Both the position numbers and the translations under genes were made by a program. 47,548 nt of DNA, from NCBI GenBank assembly GCA_026225255.1, contig JAMFSJ010000071.1, positions 1 through 47,548 on the forward strand, written 5' to 3'. Shown piece by piece: positions 18,898 through 27,758 of the stretch. Each line of letters begins with the position of its first letter. Position 1 is the stretch's first letter. Origin of the DNA: Methylacidimicrobium fagopyrum (GTDB taxonomy: Bacteria > Verrucomicrobiota > Verrucomicrobiia > Limisphaerales > UBA11358). The notes beneath the pieces are model-generated. The model was not told the origin of the DNA. It searched no databases and worked only from the letters and a program-made list of their open reading frames with translations.

Positions 18898-20865
18898 TTA
18901 TTTATCCAACCGCAGAATGAATCCGCCGCGCGGTGGGATTTGATGCTGCCAATCATTAGAATCGTCCACTGGCGCAACGACGACCTTCATTTTTGCGTCG
19001 GTTGCTTCGCTGATCAGCAACCGGTGGCGAAATTTTTTGAACGCCGATAAATCCAGATCAACCGGAAGTGCTTCGCCCGTGCCATTGATCCCAGCGATGA
19101 ACCAACTTTTGCCAGAACGGCGCGCGAAGACGACGGCCTGTCCCGGTTCGCCGATCAAACATTTTGTTTCATCCCAACGCGCGGGCGCGTCGCGGAAAAC
19201 TTGCAGCGCCAGCGGCGGCAGTGATTCGAAAAAAACCGGCGAATCCGCGTAATGAATGATGCCGGACGTGAAAATAATGGACGCCGCCAGCTCATGGGCG
19301 GCGGTGGTTGTGCGCTCGAATTTTTTCGGCGAGACCGCAATCGGCGTCACATCCATCGGTCCCATCACGTTCCGCGTGAACGGCAGAACCGTGTTCAACT
19401 CCGCCGCTTTTTGCGTGTAACGTGATTCGTAAAAATAGCTTTCATTGCCCAGCACGGCTTCGGTGGACAAAAGATTCGGCCACGTGCGCTGCCAGCCGCG
19501 CGGGATCGTGCAACCGTGCAAGTTTACGCTGATATGCCGCGCCGCCGCATCGCGCATCAATGCCTGTTGCGCGGCGATGGCCTCCTGCCGGTCGGAACAC
19601 CAGAAATCCACTTTCACGCCGCTGATGCCTGCGGCGGACATTTCGTGTAATTTGTTCGTGCGATTCGTGGCGTCATAAAAATCACCCGCATAATTCCACG
19701 CCAGCGGCTCAATGCCTTTCGACTTCGCGTAAGTCGCGATCGTTTTCAGTCCGGGATTCCACCAGCCAGCGTCGAACAAGGTATATTCCCAACCCATCTT
19801 CGCGGCGAAGTCGGTGAACTTGTTAAACAATTTTTCATCCGCCGGCCCATCGGGAAACGACCACCAAGCCCACGACGCGCGACCAGGTTTGATCCAAGAC
19901 GTATCTTTAATTTTCGAAGGCGCGGAAAGATCGGTCACCAGGGTCGAGGTGGCAATGTCACCGGCCGATTTGCCCATGACGATCACGCGCCACGGCAGCG
20001 TCCAAGGCAGCGTGAAGCGTGGTTCAGGGCTGAATTGGTTGGTGTAACCGCGGGTGGTTTCGTCGGCCAGCGGAAAGGCAATTTGATAAATGCCATTGGC
20101 GCATTTAGGTTTTAGATGACAGGCGCAATAGGATTCATCCGTGCCTGCCTCCGTGATCAAAATCCACGTCGCCGCGTTGGTGATATGAAACAGCGCGGGG
20201 AAAGCCCAGCCGACCGCCTTCTGTCGCGAATTCGGCGGCGCATCGCCCGGCACAACGTGAAAGAAAAAATCTTCGTAAGCCGGCGTGTAAGGCCCGGCGG
20301 AATGATAGGGCTGCATCCAGCCGCTGGCGTGGGCGGGAATCGCGAAACTGCTGAGTTCGGATTCAACGATGCGCACGTCGCTGGAATTCGTCGTGAAGCG
20401 ATAACGGAACGCGACGCCTTCATCGCTGGCCGCCAGTTCGAGTTCGATCGGCACATTATTGGCGTTGCGAAACGTCAACGTGCGATGATTCACGAGGTGA
20501 TCGACGTGCGGTTGCGTGCCTGCAAATAACTCATATTTTTCACGCTGCTTTATAACTTTGCCCGCGTTATTAAAAGTCAGTGAATGTTCAAAGTCTTGAT
20601 CATCGCGCCGCAAGCCGAGCGGTGATTTTTCGATGACCGTTTTCCCACCTCGCGAAGCTTGATAGCTCAGGTTTCCGGCATCGAGTAAAACGGAAATGGC
20701 GCACCGACCATCCGGTGAAGCCACCGACCAGAGATTGGCTTCGGTCGCTGCCGAAAGTTTTCCGGCTAAGAAAAAAACTAGGGCCAGCGATGAAATTGTG
20801 CGCTTAAAAGTTTTCCCCGTTTGACCAATCTTTAAGTCTCTTTGAACTAAATTCCCTAAATTCAT
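18898..20865 (-). CDS. GH97 glycosidase, probably retaining alpha-galactosidase type
   Basis: A 655-residue secreted GH97 enzyme. It has the N-terminal beta-super-sandwich ([20 protein letters not shown]), a TIM barrel beginning near [11 protein letters not shown], then YTLFDAGWW and [10 protein letters not shown], and a C-terminal all-beta domain. Asp420 in GVKVDFW falls where retaining alpha-galactosidases such as BtGH97b carry their nucleophile (Asp415), whereas inverting SusB-type members use Glu residues; this favours alpha-galactosidase activity. The signal peptide ([16 protein letters not shown]) ends near residue 40. It lies between GH36 and GH95 in a minus-strand operon. The family is secure; the mechanism is inferred from that one residue. 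Confidence 0.9.
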   Translation of the reverse strand: MNLGNLVQRDLKIGQTGKTFKRTISSLALVFFLAGKLSAATEANLWSVASPDGRCAISVLLDAGNLSYQASRGGKTVIEKSPLGLRRDDQDFEHSLTFNNAGKVIKQREKYELFAGTQPHVDHLVNHRTLTFRNANNVPIELELAASDEGVAFRYRFTTNSSDVRIVESELSSFAIPAHASGWMQPYHSAGPYTPAYEDFFFHVVPGDAPPNSRQKAVGWAFPALFHITNAATWILITEAGTDESYCACHLKPKCANGIYQIAFPLADETTRGYTNQFSPEPRFTLPWTLPWRVIVMGKSAGDIATSTLVTDLSAPSKIKDTSWIKPGRASWAWWSFPDGPADEKLFNKFTDFAAKMGWEYTLFDAGWWNPGLKTIATYAKSKGIEPLAWNYAGDFYDATNRTNKLHEMSAAGISGVKVDFWCSDRQEAIAAQQALMRDAAARHISVNLHGCTIPRGWQRTWPNLLSTEAVLGNESYFYESRYTQKAAELNTVLPFTRNVMGPMDVTPIAVSPKKFERTTTAAHELAASIIFTSGIIHYADSPVFFESLPPLALQVFRDAPARWDETKCLIGEPGQAVVFARRSGKSWFIAGINGTGEALPVDLDLSAFKKFRHRLLISEATDAKMKVVVAPVDDSNDWQHQIPPRGGFILRLDK

Positions 20866-20895
20866 AATAAATTATTTAATTGAGTGCAATGCCGT

Positions 20896-20963
20896 CGGAG
20901 CGCCGAGCATTGCTCGGCTCGGTGGCGGCGTGACGTTCGCTTTGCCGGGCAATGCCGGCGCTT
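20896..20963. repeat. Palindromic repeat, family 2, between GH36 and GH97
   Basis: The left arm AGCGCCGAGCATTGCTCGGC forms a 7-bp hairpin with a 3-nt ATT loop and matches the arm at 8030-8049. The right arm, read in reverse, is AGCGCCGGCATTGCCCGGC, a diverged copy with paired changes in the stem. It fills most of the 110-base gap between two genes of one operon, so it would be transcribed as a structured RNA segment there. Confidence 0.8.
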
Positions 20964-20975
20964 CAGCCATTATTT

Positions 20976-23120
20976 TCACGAACTGATTTCAATCACGCTC
21001 GCTTCGACCGCATGCGCGCACGATGGCACGATGCCATCACGCATCAATTCTTCGCCGGTGAAGGTTTTGCCGGCCGCTGGAATCGCCGCGCGGCCGGGCG
21101 CCGGATTCAGTTCATGCACCGTATAATTTTTCGCCGGATCCAGTCCTTGCGGATGCACGGGCGTCGCTTCGCCATCTTTCAACTGAAACGCAAACATCAC
21201 GGCGCGCGCTCGGTCAGGCGAAACAAAGTTGATCGCGCCGCGAAACGTTTCATGCGGATTTTCCAGGCGATACAAATCGCCGAACGCCGTCACGTCGCGG
21301 ATTTGTTTGTAGGCACTGATGGCGCCCGCGCAAACGGCCTTGTCCGCTGCGGATAATTTATTCAGATCCAAATCCATGCCGAAACGCGCGCTCATGGCGA
21401 CGCTGCACGCGAAGTGCATCGGCCGATTGCCCCAATGCGTGACGTGGCTGGCGATGGCCATCGGCGGGAAAAAATAGGAGTAATCCCATTGCATCGGCAC
21501 GCGCTGCGTCGGGTCCGTGTTGTCGCTAGGCCAGAATTCTTGGAAATATTTTAACGCACCATAATCCACGCGCCCGCCGCCGCCAGAGCAGAGCATCAAT
21601 TCCGTGTCGGGAAATGTCTTCGCCGTTTTATCCATTAACGCGTAGAGCGCGGTGACGTAATCAATCCACAAATGCGACTGCCGACCGGCCGCAAGATACG
21701 ACGATCCTGGCTGCGTGAGGTAGCGGTTGCAATCCCATTTCGCGTAAGTGATGTCCGGCACGCTGAGGATATTGCTGATGTTCGACCACTCGAACGCCTG
21801 CACGGCGGGACGCGTAAGGTCGAGCACCATTTGATTGCGTTGCAATTCCAGTGCGCGCTTCGGTTGCGCGATCACCCATTCGGGATGTTGCTCGAACAAT
21901 TCGCTTTTTGGATTCACCATTTCCGGTTCCAACCAGATGCCAAAGCGGAGGCCGCGTTTGACCGCTTCGCTCGCGAGTGGGGCAAGGCCTTCGGGCAAAC
22001 GTTTTTTATTCGGCTGCCAATCACCGAGGCCGGCGTGGTCGTTTACGCGTGGATATTTATTTCCGAACCAGCCGTCATCGAGCAAAAATAATTCCGTGCC
22101 GATCTCCTTCGCCGGATCGTAAAGACCGACAATGCGGTTGAAATTAAAATCAAATCCCGTCGCCTCCCAATTGTTCAACAGCACAGCGCGGGTTTTGTGA
22201 CCATCGCGCATGCCATAATCACGCGCCCAGCTATGCAATTTGCGACTCATATCGCCGAGACCGTTCGCGCTCCAGACCCAAATCATCTTCGGCGTCGTAA
22301 ACGTTTCGCCCGGATTCAAATGATATGCGGAAGCAAACGGATTTACGCCGCACAGCGCATGGATGTTTTCGCCGTTGTCATCGAACGCGCATTGAAAACT
22401 GCCGGACCATTCCAGTGAACCGGCGAGCACGCGTCCGCCGGTTTCCTGCGGCGGGCCGTCGAGCGACACTACAAAGGAAGGATTTTGAAATTGATCAGCG
22501 CGCACGCCGAGTTTGGAATCCAAAACCTTCGTGCCCGGCGTGATCGGTTCCGTGATCGGCTGCAACATTTCCTTCGCCCAATCACCAAAGAAATGCGTCA
22601 GGTGAACATTAGTTGGCGCAAATACGAGCGAACTTGAAGCCATGCGCTCCAGCGTTACAACGCCGGATTCATGGTTCACAATTTTCGTCCATTGTTCGAT
22701 CACGTCGCGAGCTTGATCCGCCCGAAAATTCAGCGCGACTTGCACGGGATACGCCGGGTCGTGCAACTGGATTTGCGTGATTTCGCGGCCGGTGTTGTCG
22801 GTCGTGCGCGTGAGATTATCGAAGATCAACGAGGTCGAGGTGTTGCCGTCCGCATGGGTGATTTGCAGCGCCGGTTCCCAAACATAACCGTCGCCGGCTT
22901 GCGGATAACTCTCATCCGTGCGCAGTAATTTTTCGTTCACCGCCGTCGCGCCGATCGCACGTTGATACAAGCGTCCGTCATGGCCGACTTCAAAATTGAG
23001 CGTGAAATTTTTCGTGCCGATAGAAAATGAATTTGTCGCCACCAAATCAGCCCGACTGTTTTCAGCCGTGAGCCAACTGGCGGTTGCGCATAACGCGAAT
23101 AAATAGAACTTAGGTCTCAT
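20976..23120 (-). CDS. GH36 alpha-galactosidase
   Basis: A 714-residue secreted alpha-galactosidase removing terminal alpha-galactose from raffinose-type oligosaccharides, galactomannan or similar. The signal peptide is MRPKFYLFALCATASWLTA. An N-terminal beta domain is followed by the barrel with LLNNWEATGFDF, LFLLDDGWFG and GIWLEPEMVN. The nucleophile is Asp463 in YAKWDCNR and the acid/base is Asp533 in SDNTDP; the 70-residue spacing equals that of Geobacillus AgaB (478/548). Length and motifs are typical of GH36 clan-D enzymes. It is 21 bases downstream of the aldose-epimerase-like gene, in the same minus-strand operon. Confidence 0.95.
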   Translation of the reverse strand: MRPKFYLFALCATASWLTAENSRADLVATNSFSIGTKNFTLNFEVGHDGRLYQRAIGATAVNEKLLRTDESYPQAGDGYVWEPALQITHADGNTSTSLIFDNLTRTTDNTGREITQIQLHDPAYPVQVALNFRADQARDVIEQWTKIVNHESGVVTLERMASSSLVFAPTNVHLTHFFGDWAKEMLQPITEPITPGTKVLDSKLGVRADQFQNPSFVVSLDGPPQETGGRVLAGSLEWSGSFQCAFDDNGENIHALCGVNPFASAYHLNPGETFTTPKMIWVWSANGLGDMSRKLHSWARDYGMRDGHKTRAVLLNNWEATGFDFNFNRIVGLYDPAKEIGTELFLLDDGWFGNKYPRVNDHAGLGDWQPNKKRLPEGLAPLASEAVKRGLRFGIWLEPEMVNPKSELFEQHPEWVIAQPKRALELQRNQMVLDLTRPAVQAFEWSNISNILSVPDITYAKWDCNRYLTQPGSSYLAAGRQSHLWIDYVTALYALMDKTAKTFPDTELMLCSGGGGRVDYGALKYFQEFWPSDNTDPTQRVPMQWDYSYFFPPMAIASHVTHWGNRPMHFACSVAMSARFGMDLDLNKLSAADKAVCAGAISAYKQIRDVTAFGDLYRLENPHETFRGAINFVSPDRARAVMFAFQLKDGEATPVHPQGLDPAKNYTVHELNPAPGRAAIPAAGKTFTGEELMRDGIVPSCAHAVEASVIEISS

Positions 23121-23141
23121 AATTATTAAATAGTTAAAAAA

Positions 23142-24104
23142 TCAGGTTCCCATCCGCAGACGGACTGACCAATTCACCGAGTTATTGGCCGCGACCACGC
23201 CACACTGTTTTCGCGTCGCCGCGAGTGCGAGATTGTCATCCGCGCCGTTCGTCGGTTCGATCGCGAAATGATGATGGCCGTGCCAGCCGCCGCGCGTGAG
23301 CCACAAGCCGAGCGTGTCGTTTTCCAGCGGACTCCACTCAAACCGCAACCATTCGCGCGTGGTCGGATTCACGATGGCCGCGAGACCTTCGCTGATCGGC
23401 GCGGCAAATTTTTTGGCGCAATTGTTTTCTGGAATCGCGGAAGTTATGGCGTCCACCCAACTTGCGCCGTTCAGCAACTCACGCGTGGAATGGGGCAACG
23501 CCAGTTGATCATCCGGCTGCAAACGCAGCAGCGGATGAATCGCCCATAAAAAATCTTCGTCCGTCGCCCCATGATTATGCAGTTGATAATGAAGCTGGAT
23601 TTCGTTGCCGATCAATTCGATCGTTCGCGTCAAGGTTAGCGGCGAGATTTGTAAACGAACGGATGTTTTCAGGAGGCCGTTTTCCCAGGCCGCAAGATCC
23701 ACGCCCCACGGCGCATTCCAGACTTCGCCGTGATCCGGCAACTCGCGGCCCTGCCACGAACACGGCGCAATAGTGGGCAGACATTCGTCCGCGCCGACCA
23801 GCGGACTTTTGGAAAAACAATCGCCATAGCGATTGCGAAATAAATTAATTCCTGACGGCGGATGCCACATCCACTCGCGGCCCGTGCGTAAATTTTTCAG
23901 CGAAATAATTTTCGCGCCCAATTCCGGCACGATGGCCAACTCGACTTCGCTATTATTAAGCACTAAAACTTCGAAGCCTTGCTGCGTTCGCACGCGGTTG
24001 GCTGGACGGCATGCCGGGGATTGCCCGGCGAGAGTCGCTTCGGGCCGGTCAAGGCCGGTCGCTACGGTCGCACTCGTATTTTGTTTAATGGGCGTGGCGT
24101 GCAT
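23142..24104 (-). CDS. Aldose 1-epimerase-like protein (galactose-mutarotase fold)
   Basis: A 320-residue cytoplasmic protein of the aldose-1-epimerase/DUF4432 type. The fold signature starts after residue 45: VELAIVPELGAKIISL, then GREWMWHPP, PDHGEVWNAPW and IHPLLRLQPDDQL. The His in PDHGEVW is a candidate catalytic residue. It may convert beta- to alpha-galactose after GH36/GH97 hydrolysis. Residues 11-34 derive from a palindromic repeat, and a GTG at about residue 38 could be the true start, which would leave the repeat in the leader. The annotated ATG is six bases after the DUF5107-TPR stop, consistent with an operon. Confidence 0.8.
   Translation of the reverse strand: MHATPIKQNTSATVATGLDRPEATLAGQSPACRPANRVRTQQGFEVLVLNNSEVELAIVPELGAKIISLKNLRTGREWMWHPPSGINLFRNRYGDCFSKSPLVGADECLPTIAPCSWQGRELPDHGEVWNAPWGVDLAAWENGLLKTSVRLQISPLTLTRTIELIGNEIQLHYQLHNHGATDEDFLWAIHPLLRLQPDDQLALPHSTRELLNGASWVDAITSAIPENNCAKKFAAPISEGLAAIVNPTTREWLRFEWSPLENDTLGLWLTRGGWHGHHHFAIEPTNGADDNLALAATRKQCGVVAANNSVNWSVRLRMGT
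24005..24075. repeat. Palindromic repeat at 5' end of aldose-epimerase-like gene
   Basis: Contains GCCGGGCAATCCCCGGC-type and GACCGGCCTTGACCGG-type imperfect hairpins, read on the minus strand. The first resembles the right arm of the element at 20896-20963. The terminal inverted repeats are weaker than in the other elements, so the limits are approximate. It is open in the gene frame (residues 11-34, TGLDRPEATLAGQSPACRPA). Confidence 0.6.
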
Positions 24105-24110
24105 GGCGAA

Positions 24111-27100
24111 TCAAAGATTCATCCCGCTCAAAAGGTCCGCCGCCAGCGCGTGATTCGGATCGCGGCGCAGCACGGTCTGCAATTGTTTTTTTGCTTTCAC
24201 TTTCTGGCCCAACCCAAGCTGCGCCTGCGCCTGCAAAAATAGCGCGGTCGTTTCCTGGCGAAATTGCAGGTCGTCATCGAACAGCAACATGGTCGGCAGC
24301 GAGGTGGCGAAGTAATCAATCTGCGCCGGTGTCTTTTGCAGTTTTTGCGCGTAAGCCTGCAAATCACGGAACAGTTTTTTGGCCTTCGCGGGCTGGCCCA
24401 GTTTTTCCCAGGACAACGCCGAATAATACGTCATCTCGGAAAACGCACGGACGCTCATCGCTTGAAAATCGCCTTTGAAATTTGCCGCGATGAGCCAATG
24501 TTCACGCGCTGATTTATGGTCGTTCAGACCCGCGAAGGCGCCACCGAGCCAGTATTGAATGTCGCTTTGGTTGGCGAGGAGATGTTTGGCCTCGCTCAAA
24601 TTGTGGGGCGACGTCCGCGCCGCTTGAAAATATTTTTGCGCGGCGGTGAAATCATTTTTCGCCAACGTCGCGCGACCTAGTGCGAGTTGGGCGCGGACGT
24701 GTTGGCCGAGCGGTCCGCCTTCGCCGCCTTCCCACGGCTGGAACTGGCGTTCGGCCACGATCTTTGCGGCCTCGGCATGATGTCCGGTTTGGTTATACAA
24801 CGCGCACAACTCAATGCTCAAATCGTCGCGTTGTTGAACGAGTTGGGGATATTTTTCCAATTCGCGCAGACGTTTCTGGGGTTGCGCGCCCAGACGTTTC
24901 CAGAGTTGATCCCGCTCGTAAAGCAAACGTGCGTCGGCGGGATTGGCGGCAAACGCCCGGTCGTAGGCGGCGCGCGCTTTCGCGGGTTGCTGGCGAATAT
25001 TAAAATAGCCGATGCCGAGATTGCGCCAGACGATGGAAAAATCCGGATTCAGTTTGGCCGATTTTTCCCAGAGACGGATCGCTTCGTCGTGACGGCGGCG
25101 GTCGTAAAATAAATTACCAAGATAATAGGGCGCGCGCGTGTCCTTGGGATTGGCGCGCATCGCGGCTTCGAGGATAGCAATCTCTTCGAGGCGTGCGGGA
25201 AAGCAATGGTCGGGTGTGAGTGCGGCGGCTTGTTTGAAATGAATCAGCGCCGTTTTTTTGTCGCCGAGTTTTTCGTGAAGCCAGCCGAGCGTGTATTCGA
25301 TGAGCGGCAAGGCGCCGAGACTTTGATCAGCCAAATCGGTAGTGGGACAGGCATCTTGCCTGTCGTGTTGCTGGTTTTTTTGGTTGAAACTGGACAGGCA
25401 GGATGCCTGTCCCACTACTTGAATGGCTTCTTGAATAAAGCCGGCACGCGCATAATCGTGGGCGAGATCAAGTCGGGTTTGTAAATCGCCAGTGATCTTT
25501 TCGCCGTTGAGCTGACGCGACCACCCATCGAGCGGATCGAGTTGACGCGTGGATTGCAGCAGCAAATCCGCTTCACTATTTTTAGCCAGCTCGCGCAAGA
25601 CCATTACTTTCAAATTTCGCGCCCGTAAATTATCCGTGTCGAAACGCAGCGAACGAGTCAAATGTTCCAGTGCGGTTGACCAGTTTTTCCGCGTGCAATC
25701 AATCTCCGCCAGCGCGTGATAACTCGCCGCCGCCCAGGCTTGATTCCACGTCGCTTTGTAAAACGAATCGTAAGCGTCCGGATCGCGGTCGAGATAGCGC
25801 AGACACAGTCCGAGGTTGTAAAGCGGTTCGCCATCGTAAGGATTTGAATTGCGGCGCGTCAGGCGCTCAATAGCTTGGCGGAAATATTTTTTGGCGGCGA
25901 CAAATTCACCACGCCGCAGATGCCGCAAGCCGATGGCGTTGTTGCAACGGGCGTCGAGCGGATCGCGGCGCAACGCTTCACGCCAATACATTTCCGGCGA
26001 ACGCGTGGCGTGGCGATATTGCTCCAAATGCAAGCCGGTGATGTAAAGTTCGTCGTTGCTCGCGATGTCGCGCGGCGCGGGCGGTTCGGTGGCGGGCGGC
26101 GGAACTTCCGTTTTTCCGCGCGGCTTGGGCTGGTAGGTAATCAGTTCGCGACCGTTGGAATCATTGACTTGAATAAGCAGATTGGTTTCGGCGATGCCGC
26201 TTGGTAATTTGATTTTTTCAACAAGCGGCAGGGCGGGTGAAAGATCGCGTTCGAGGCGTGCGAGTTGTTTTCCTTTCGCGGTAACGAGGACGGTCGTGCG
26301 CGGTTGATTGCCGGTGACGGAAACGCCAATTTGCAGTTCGCTTTTCGCTAAACGCAGACTGATCGCGGCGTCCAAATTCGCGTGTTGCGCCGGGCCGATC
26401 TTCTGGATGGGATACCAATATTGGCTCCACGATTTCGTTTCGCCGGGTTGCAGAAAACTGAAGTCGGGTTGGTTGTCAGTGTAAACTCCCGCCATGATTT
26501 CGATGTAAGGCGGAAACTCTCGAAGTGGGGCGGGCATCTTGCCTGACCAGGACAGGCTGGAAGCCTGTCCCACTATGGCATCGGTCAGATTGCGATCCCA
26601 CGCGTAACCAAACTCGTGATTGCCCCAGGTCCATTGTTTTTTGCCGGGCGAAATGTGGTGGTTCGCGTAATGCACAATGCCCGCTTGCGCAAAATAGTCG
26701 TAGCCGCCAAAAAAATCTTCCTTGCTGCCCATGCACATGTAGGACGTGGGGACGGGTATGTTGGCGTAGAATGACAGATCGTTCGGGGAATAGTCCGGCA
26801 GTTTTGAATTGTCAGTTTTTAGTTTTGAGTCGTCATTGTGCGGCGGCACATATTGCGCTGGCACTTCGTTTGACGGCACGCCCATGGCGGCGCGTTCGGC
26901 GTAGTTGACGCCGTAGTAAAATCCCTTTGCGTGCGGATATTCACTCATCGAACGGTGCGCGTGGTCGGCGACGTAAGTGACGTCCGGTGGGAAAAAACTT
27001 TGATACGCTTCATGCACGCGCGTCGCGACGTTGGCCCACCAGAGAAAAGTCTGGGTGAACGGCGTGCGATTGTAGGCGCGCACTTTGAGTTCGAGAAAAC

Positions 27101-27746
27101 TTTTGCCCGGATGCAGGCAGATGCCGTGCATTCCCTTCATGCGACACATCGGATCGTGATCGCTGCACCAGATGGTTTTTGAGCCGTCCGCGTGGGCCTC
27201 GATCTCAAAATCCACCGGCAGAAAAGTCGCGGGCCGATGATGCTGCGGCCAGTTGAATTCGATGCCGCCAGAAATCCACGGGCCAGCCAGACCGACGAGC
27301 GCGGGCTTGATAACCGGCTGATTGTAGAGCACGTCGTAGCCGTTCGTCTTATCCTGCAGCACATGGATGCGTCCACCGATCTCGGGCAGAACTAGGGCGC
27401 GGATAAATTCATTCTCGATCCAGATGGCTTTCCATTTGCGATCCACCGGTTTTTCCGCGATGCGATCGGTGAATGGCAGGGGATACACCTTGCCGCTGCT
27501 GCCTTGATACACGCGCTTTTCGAGAAACATCGGATTCTTATCCGGCGGCGCGGGCAGGTAAGTGGGGATGACTAAGTCTTCTTCGCGCACGGAAACGGCA
27601 GTAGTGGGACAGGCAGCTTGCCGGTCCAGGTGGTGTTTGTCTTTTTTGAGACTGGACCGGCTGGAAGCCTGTCCCACTACTTGAGCAGCATTATCGCCGC
27701 TGCCATTGGTAACGCGGTTCAAATTAGAAATGTCGGTTTGCTTCAT
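24111..27746 (-). CDS. DUF5107 domain protein with C-terminal TPR array, carrying three repeat-derived peptides
   Basis: A 1211-residue protein without a signal peptide. DUF5107, a galactose-mutarotase-like beta-sandwich often found in sugar loci, starts near residue 55 (IPTYLPAPPDKNPMFLEKRVYQG, WISGGIEFNWPQHHRP, WDRNLTDA, YTDNQPDFSFLQPGE). TPR helices fill about 560-1205. Its role is unknown; sugar binding or recognition of a modified sugar with TPR-mediated partners is an inference. Three palindromic elements are read in frame: residues 23-49, 391-408 and 777-803. The second sits between WDRNLTD and YIEIMAGVYTDNQ, where homologues I recall have only a short loop; the third lies between TPR units. 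A GTG near residue 53 could be an alternative start and would bypass only the first. The gene is 12 bases after the sugar porter. Confidence 0.88.
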   Translation of the reverse strand: MKQTDISNLNRVTNGSGDNAAQVVGQASSRSSLKKDKHHLDRQAACPTTAVSVREEDLVIPTYLPAPPDKNPMFLEKRVYQGSSGKVYPLPFTDRIAEKPVDRKWKAIWIENEFIRALVLPEIGGRIHVLQDKTNGYDVLYNQPVIKPALVGLAGPWISGGIEFNWPQHHRPATFLPVDFEIEAHADGSKTIWCSDHDPMCRMKGMHGICLHPGKSFLELKVRAYNRTPFTQTFLWWANVATRVHEAYQSFFPPDVTYVADHAHRSMSEYPHAKGFYYGVNYAERAAMGVPSNEVPAQYVPPHNDDSKLKTDNSKLPDYSPNDLSFYANIPVPTSYMCMGSKEDFFGGYDYFAQAGIVHYANHHISPGKKQWTWGNHEFGYAWDRNLTDAIVGQASSLSWSGKMPAPLREFPPYIEIMAGVYTDNQPDFSFLQPGETKSWSQYWYPIQKIGPAQHANLDAAISLRLAKSELQIGVSVTGNQPRTTVLVTAKGKQLARLERDLSPALPLVEKIKLPSGIAETNLLIQVNDSNGRELITYQPKPRGKTEVPPPATEPPAPRDIASNDELYITGLHLEQYRHATRSPEMYWREALRRDPLDARCNNAIGLRHLRRGEFVAAKKYFRQAIERLTRRNSNPYDGEPLYNLGLCLRYLDRDPDAYDSFYKATWNQAWAAASYHALAEIDCTRKNWSTALEHLTRSLRFDTDNLRARNLKVMVLRELAKNSEADLLLQSTRQLDPLDGWSRQLNGEKITGDLQTRLDLAHDYARAGFIQEAIQVVGQASCLSSFNQKNQQHDRQDACPTTDLADQSLGALPLIEYTLGWLHEKLGDKKTALIHFKQAAALTPDHCFPARLEEIAILEAAMRANPKDTRAPYYLGNLFYDRRRHDEAIRLWEKSAKLNPDFSIVWRNLGIGYFNIRQQPAKARAAYDRAFAANPADARLLYERDQLWKRLGAQPQKRLRELEKYPQLVQQRDDLSIELCALYNQTGHHAEAAKIVAERQFQPWEGGEGGPLGQHVRAQLALGRATLAKNDFTAAQKYFQAARTSPHNLSEAKHLLANQSDIQYWLGGAFAGLNDHKSAREHWLIAANFKGDFQAMSVRAFSEMTYYSALSWEKLGQPAKAKKLFRDLQAYAQKLQKTPAQIDYFATSLPTMLLFDDDLQFRQETTALFLQAQAQLGLGQKVKAKKQLQTVLRRDPNHALAADLLSGMNL
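25339..25418. repeat. 80-bp palindromic repeat, family 1, in frame between TPR units
   Basis: 26-bp arms (25339-25364 and 25393-25418) match at 25 of 26 positions around a T-rich spacer. Each arm starts GTAGTGGGACAGGC and folds as ACAGGCA-3 nt-TGCCTGT. It is translated as residues 777-803 (VVGQASCLSS...RQDACPTT). The same TCAA precedes it on the coding strand as in the copy at 27601-27680; counting TCAA gives 84 bp, or 28 codons. Confidence 0.93.
26524..26574. repeat. Short 51-bp family 1 palindromic repeat, in frame in DUF5107
   Basis: Two hairpins (ACAGGCT-GGA-AGCCTGT and a GGGCA-TCT-TGCC form) lie in inverted order with almost no spacer. The 51 bp are 17 codons, translated within residues 391-408 as IVGQASSLSWSGKMPAP. 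It looks like a family 1 element that lost its spacer while keeping the frame. Confidence 0.88.
27601..27680. repeat. 80-bp palindromic repeat, family 1, near DUF5107-TPR N-terminus
   Basis: 27-bp arms (27601-27627 and 27654-27680) are inverted copies that differ only in the hairpin loop region. The spacer is T-rich and ends in GAGACTG, close to GAAACTG of the 25339 copy. It is translated as residues 23-49 (VVGQASSRSS...RQAACPTT). A downstream GTG could place it in the leader instead. Confidence 0.92.
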
Positions 27747-27758
27747 CGCTCAAAAAAT

